Assembly: GCF_019737615.1 (NCBI RefSeq)
Contig: NZ_JAHKKS010000001.1
Coordinates: 434,001-498,000 of the forward strand
DNA from: Sphingobium xanthum
GTDB lineage: Bacteria > Pseudomonadota > Alphaproteobacteria > Sphingomonadales > Sphingomonadaceae
Direction of reading: 5' to 3'
DNA length: 64,000 bases
Position numbers and translations under genes: made by a program. Below the pieces are notes generated by a model. It was not told the DNA's origin and searched no databases. It saw only the letters and a list, made by a program, of their open reading frames with translations. The number at the start of each line of letters is the position of its first letter. Positions within the stretch are counted from its first letter, which is position 1. This document shows positions 62,028 through 64,000 of the stretch, piece after piece.

Positions 62028-62420
62028 ATGAGCCAGATCAATCGTTTTGCCCTTGCCACGGCAATGGCGACGCTTGCCTTCGTCGCAAGCGGTGGCGTGC
62101 GTGCCGCCGAGCAGGCCGTGCAGGCAGAGATTGCCGCCAAGCCGGCCGAAGCGTCGATCCCGTTCATCAATCATGGCGGCGTGCGCGACTGGCAGGTCGC
62201 GGACGACAACAAGATCTACATCCAGGACAGCAAGGGCAAATGGTATCTGGCAACGCTCGCCATATCCTCGCCCGACTTGCCCTTTGCGACGGCGATCGGC
62301 TTCGAAACCAAGGGCGTGGACAAGCTCGACAAGTTTGGCGCCGTGGTGGTCGCGGGAACGCGCTATCCGCTGAGTTCCTTGACCGAAAGCGGCCCGCCGC
62401 CGCCGAAGAAAAAGGGCTGA
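62028..62420 (+). CDS. DUF6491-type secreted protein
   Basis: 130 residues with a signal peptide (MSQINRFALATAMATLAFVA, cut after RAA). Mature part ASIPFINHGGVRDWQVADDN, KIYIQDSKGKWYLATLAISS resembles small periplasmic proteins of DUF6491 (their cysteine-rich ending is not present here; the C-terminus is Pro/Lys-rich). Strong SD (AAAGGAGG) eight bases before the ATG. Function unknown. Confidence 0.7.
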   Translation: MSQINRFALATAMATLAFVASGGVRAAEQAVQAEIAAKPAEASIPFINHGGVRDWQVADDNKIYIQDSKGKWYLATLAISSPDLPFATAIGFETKGVDKLDKFGAVVVAGTRYPLSSLTESGPPPPKKKG

Positions 62421-62427
62421 TCCGGGA

Positions 62428-62994
62428 TCAGGCGATCCGATCCCGGACGGCCGCCCAGTCGCTTTCCAGCAAGCCAAACAGTGCCGTGTCGCGGACATGG
62501 CCGTTCCAGGTGATCCTTTCGGCGCGGAGCAGGCCTTCCTGTTGCGCACCGATCTTGCGCACCGCTGCCTGACTGCGGCTGTTGCGCGTATCGACGCGAA
62601 ACTCGATCCGGCGGACGCCGCAGGCGAAGGCATGATCGATCATCAGCCGTTTCATCCGTCCGTTGAGGCCGGTGCCGCGCTGGGCCGGGACGATATAGCT
62701 GTTGCCGATCTCCAGCGTCTGGGCGCCTTCATCGAGCCGCAAATAGGCCGACATGCCGACCAGCGCGTCATCGACGAACACAGCGAAGGGCAGGCGGGTT
62801 GCGCTGCCGATGAGGGCGTCGAAGCTGGCATCGAACTGCGCGGGGGCGAAGCTGGTGGCATAGATGACCCAGATGTCGGCGTCGGCGGCGCAGGCTTCGC
62901 GCAAGGCGTCGCGATGGGTTTCGTCCATCGGCATCAGCCAAAGGCCGGCGTCGTGGAGCGGTGTAAGCAGCCGGCTCGAAAGTCTCGTCGTCAT
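62428..62994 (-). CDS. GNAT-family N-acetyltransferase (RimJ/RimL type)
   Basis: 188 residues: LLTPLHDAGLWLMPMDETHR, LRLDEGAQTLEIGNSYIVPA, QRGTGLNGRMKRLMIDHAFA (acetyl-CoA loop Q/R-x-x-G) and NSRSQAAVRKIGAQQEGLLR. Modifies a protein N-terminus or small molecule; substrate unknown. Start ATG 62994; a longer frame to 63030 is less likely. Opposite in direction to the block around it. Confidence 0.88.
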   Translation of the reverse strand: MTTRLSSRLLTPLHDAGLWLMPMDETHRDALREACAADADIWVIYATSFAPAQFDASFDALIGSATRLPFAVFVDDALVGMSAYLRLDEGAQTLEIGNSYIVPAQRGTGLNGRMKRLMIDHAFACGVRRIEFRVDTRNSRSQAAVRKIGAQQEGLLRAERITWNGHVRDTALFGLLESDWAAVRDRIA

Positions 62995-63100
62995 GCCTGC
63001 GCCAAGGCCGCAACTCGGCCGCTGCGTCAATATGCAATGACACGACAGGGCCGTAAGGCGGGGGCCTGACAGATCGTCGCGACGTGGCTATGGCGCCGGC

Positions 63101-64000
63101 ATGGCCGCATCCGATCCTTCGCTCCCGCCGCTGCATGGCTGGCTGATCCTCGACAAGCCGGTGGGGCTCGGCTCGACGCAGGCGGTCAGCGCCGTCAAGC
63201 GCGCGCTGCGCGAGGCGGGCTATGGCAAGGCCAAGGTCGGTCATGGCGGCACGCTCGATCCGCTTGCGCAGGGCGTGCTCCCGATCGCGATCGGCGAGGC
63301 GACCAAGCTGGCCGGGCGGATGCTCGACAGCGACAAGATTTACGACTTCACCATCCGCTTCGGCGCGCAGACCGATACGCTGGACCTGGAAGGGGCGGTG
63401 ATCGCGTCCTCCGATGTGCGGCCGACGCTTGCGGATATCGAGGCCGTTCTGCCGCGCTTCACCGGGCCGATCGAGCAGGCGCCACCGGCATACAGCGCGA
63501 TCCTGATCGACGGCGTGCGCGCCTATGACCGTGCGCGGGCGGGCGAGGACGTGGAGATGAAGTTGCGGGCGGTGACGATATATGCGCTCTCCCTTCAATC
63601 CTCCCCGGCACGGGGAGGGGGACCAGCGAAGCTGGTGGAGGGGTGGAGCGGAGCCGCTCCGTCGCCTACCCCCTCCACCACCGGCGATGCCGGCGGTCCC
63701 CCTCCCCGTACCGGGGAGGATCTGGAGGAGGTCACCCTGACCGCCCATGTCTCCAAGGGCACCTATATCCGCAGCCTCGCGCGCGACGTCGCGTTGGCGC
63801 TCGGGACGGTCGGTCATGTGTCCATGCTGCGCCGTGCGAAGGCCGGTCCGTTCACGCTGAAACAGGCGATTTCTCTGGACATTCTGAACGATGCTGCTAA
63901 GGCGCGCGCCATTGCGCAGCATATGCTGCCATTGACGGCGGGGCTGGACGACATCCCGGCTCTCCCCGTCACCTCCGAACAAGCCATGGCGCTGAAACAG
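63101..64000 (+). CDS. truB: tRNA pseudouridine-55 synthase TruB with palindrome-encoded insert (3' end outside window)
   Basis: 300 codons visible, still open at the window end. Makes pseudouridine 55 in the T-arm of tRNAs. LHGWLILDKPVGLGSTQAVS, GHGGTLDPLAQGVLPIAIGE (catalytic Asp53), FTGPIEQAPPAYSAILIDG and SKGTYIRSLARDVALALG (from about 218) are the family motifs. Residues about 167-208 between YALSL and EEVTL are encoded by a paired palindrome (63598-63722), giving a Pro/Gly-rich loop (SSPARGGGPAKLVEGWSGAA, then PSPTPSTTGDAGGPPPRTGE) absent from TruB elsewhere. The frame stays open through it. Confidence 0.93.
   Translation, partial: MAASDPSLPPLHGWLILDKPVGLGSTQAVSAVKRALREAGYGKAKVGHGGTLDPLAQGVLPIAIGEATKLAGRMLDSDKIYDFTIRFGAQTDTLDLEGAVIASSDVRPTLADIEAVLPRFTGPIEQAPPAYSAILIDGVRAYDRARAGEDVEMKLRAVTIYALSLQSSPARGGGPAKLVEGWSGAAPSPTPSTTGDAGGPPPRTGEDLEEVTLTAHVSKGTYIRSLARDVALALGTVGHVSMLRRAKAGPFTLKQAISLDILNDAAKARAIAQHMLPLTAGLDDIPALPVTSEQAMALKQ
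63598..63722. repeat. Paired GC-rich palindrome inside truB
   Basis: Outer arms ATCCTCCCCGGCACGGGGAG (63598 on) and CCTCCCCGTACCGGGGAGGA (to 63720), inner GGTGGAGGGG / CCCCTCCACCACC, with small stems AGCGAAGCT and GGAGCGGAGCCGCTCC between. About 125 bases. Ends match 56110-56262 nearly base for base. Confidence 0.9.

Noticed and set aside
1..64000. CRISPR arrays, prophage, IS transposases, toxin-antitoxin or known defence systems
   Set aside because: No regularly spaced direct repeats with unique spacers, and no integrase, transposase, capsid, Cas or defence-type proteins were recognised in any frame.

Overview
The window (about 65% GC by eye, alphaproteobacterial gene order) most likely comes from a sphingomonad chromosome. 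Three things point there: the L-rhamnose genes match the non-phosphorylating pathway described in Sphingomonas; the rimP-nusA-ylxR-infB-rbfA-truB block has the alphaproteobacterial layout; and short paired GC-rich palindromes recur throughout. No tRNA, rRNA, CRISPR array or insertion-sequence transposase was seen. This assignment is inference; no database search was possible.

Layout. 1-1.1 kb: 3' part of fumC. 1.2-5.1 kb: bacterial end-joining genes ku and ligD with an MgtC-like membrane protein gene between them, all touching. 5.3-6.9 kb: small stress-type genes (PRC-barrel, DUF3008, and an SDR reductase broken by a one-base shift in a G run). 6.9-12.8 kb: an Lrp/AsnC regulator divergent from a branched-chain 2-oxoacid dehydrogenase operon (E1 alpha, E1 beta, E2, E3) ending in an acyl-CoA thioesterase. 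13.2-14.7 kb: an outer-membrane barrel protein and the 3' remnant of an intradiol dioxygenase.

14.7-51 kb is a large plant-glycan catabolic island. A tightly packed minus-strand run (28.4 down to 14.7 kb) encodes two GH140 apiosidase-like enzymes, a GH42 enzyme, a GH78 rhamnosidase, an MFS transporter, a racemase-fold protein, and L-rhamnonate lactonase, L-rhamnonate dehydratase, an SDR and a FAH-family hydrolase. A second minus run (36.1 down to 28.5 kb) carries a DeoR regulator, a TIM-barrel sugar isomerase, L-lactate dehydrogenase, L-rhamnose 1-dehydrogenase and glcDEF. Divergently, a split transketolase, an FGGY kinase and a TonB-dependent receptor follow. Isomerase, kinase and split transketolase have the composition of the known D-apiose pathway, which fits the two GH140 genes. 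From 43.5 to 51 kb lie a second MFS transporter, a DUF5060/DUF4038-type hydrolase and a set for oxidative D-galactose use (galactose dehydrogenase, lactonase, KDGal kinase, KDPGal aldolase) plus a GDSL esterase; a galactonate dehydratase is not in the window. Together the island looks built to take in and burn apiose-, rhamnose- and galactose-bearing plant material such as rhamnogalacturonan II side chains or plant glycosides.

51-53.6 kb: a small unknown gene, a lipoprotein sugar dehydrogenase, and a degraded outer-membrane barrel remnant. 53.7-64 kb: the translation/transcription block rimP-nusA-(tautomerase)-ylxR-infB-(DUF1697)-rbfA-(DUF2239-tdk-DUF6491-GNAT)-truB, truB running off the end.

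The most unusual sequence-level features are: paired GC-rich palindromes lying in frame inside truB and in the linker of the E2 gene, and directly in front of ylxR; a roughly 180-bp non-coding element present three times (12.9, 43.0 and 51.3 kb); and recurrent AT-rich near-palindromes at promoters of the catabolic island.
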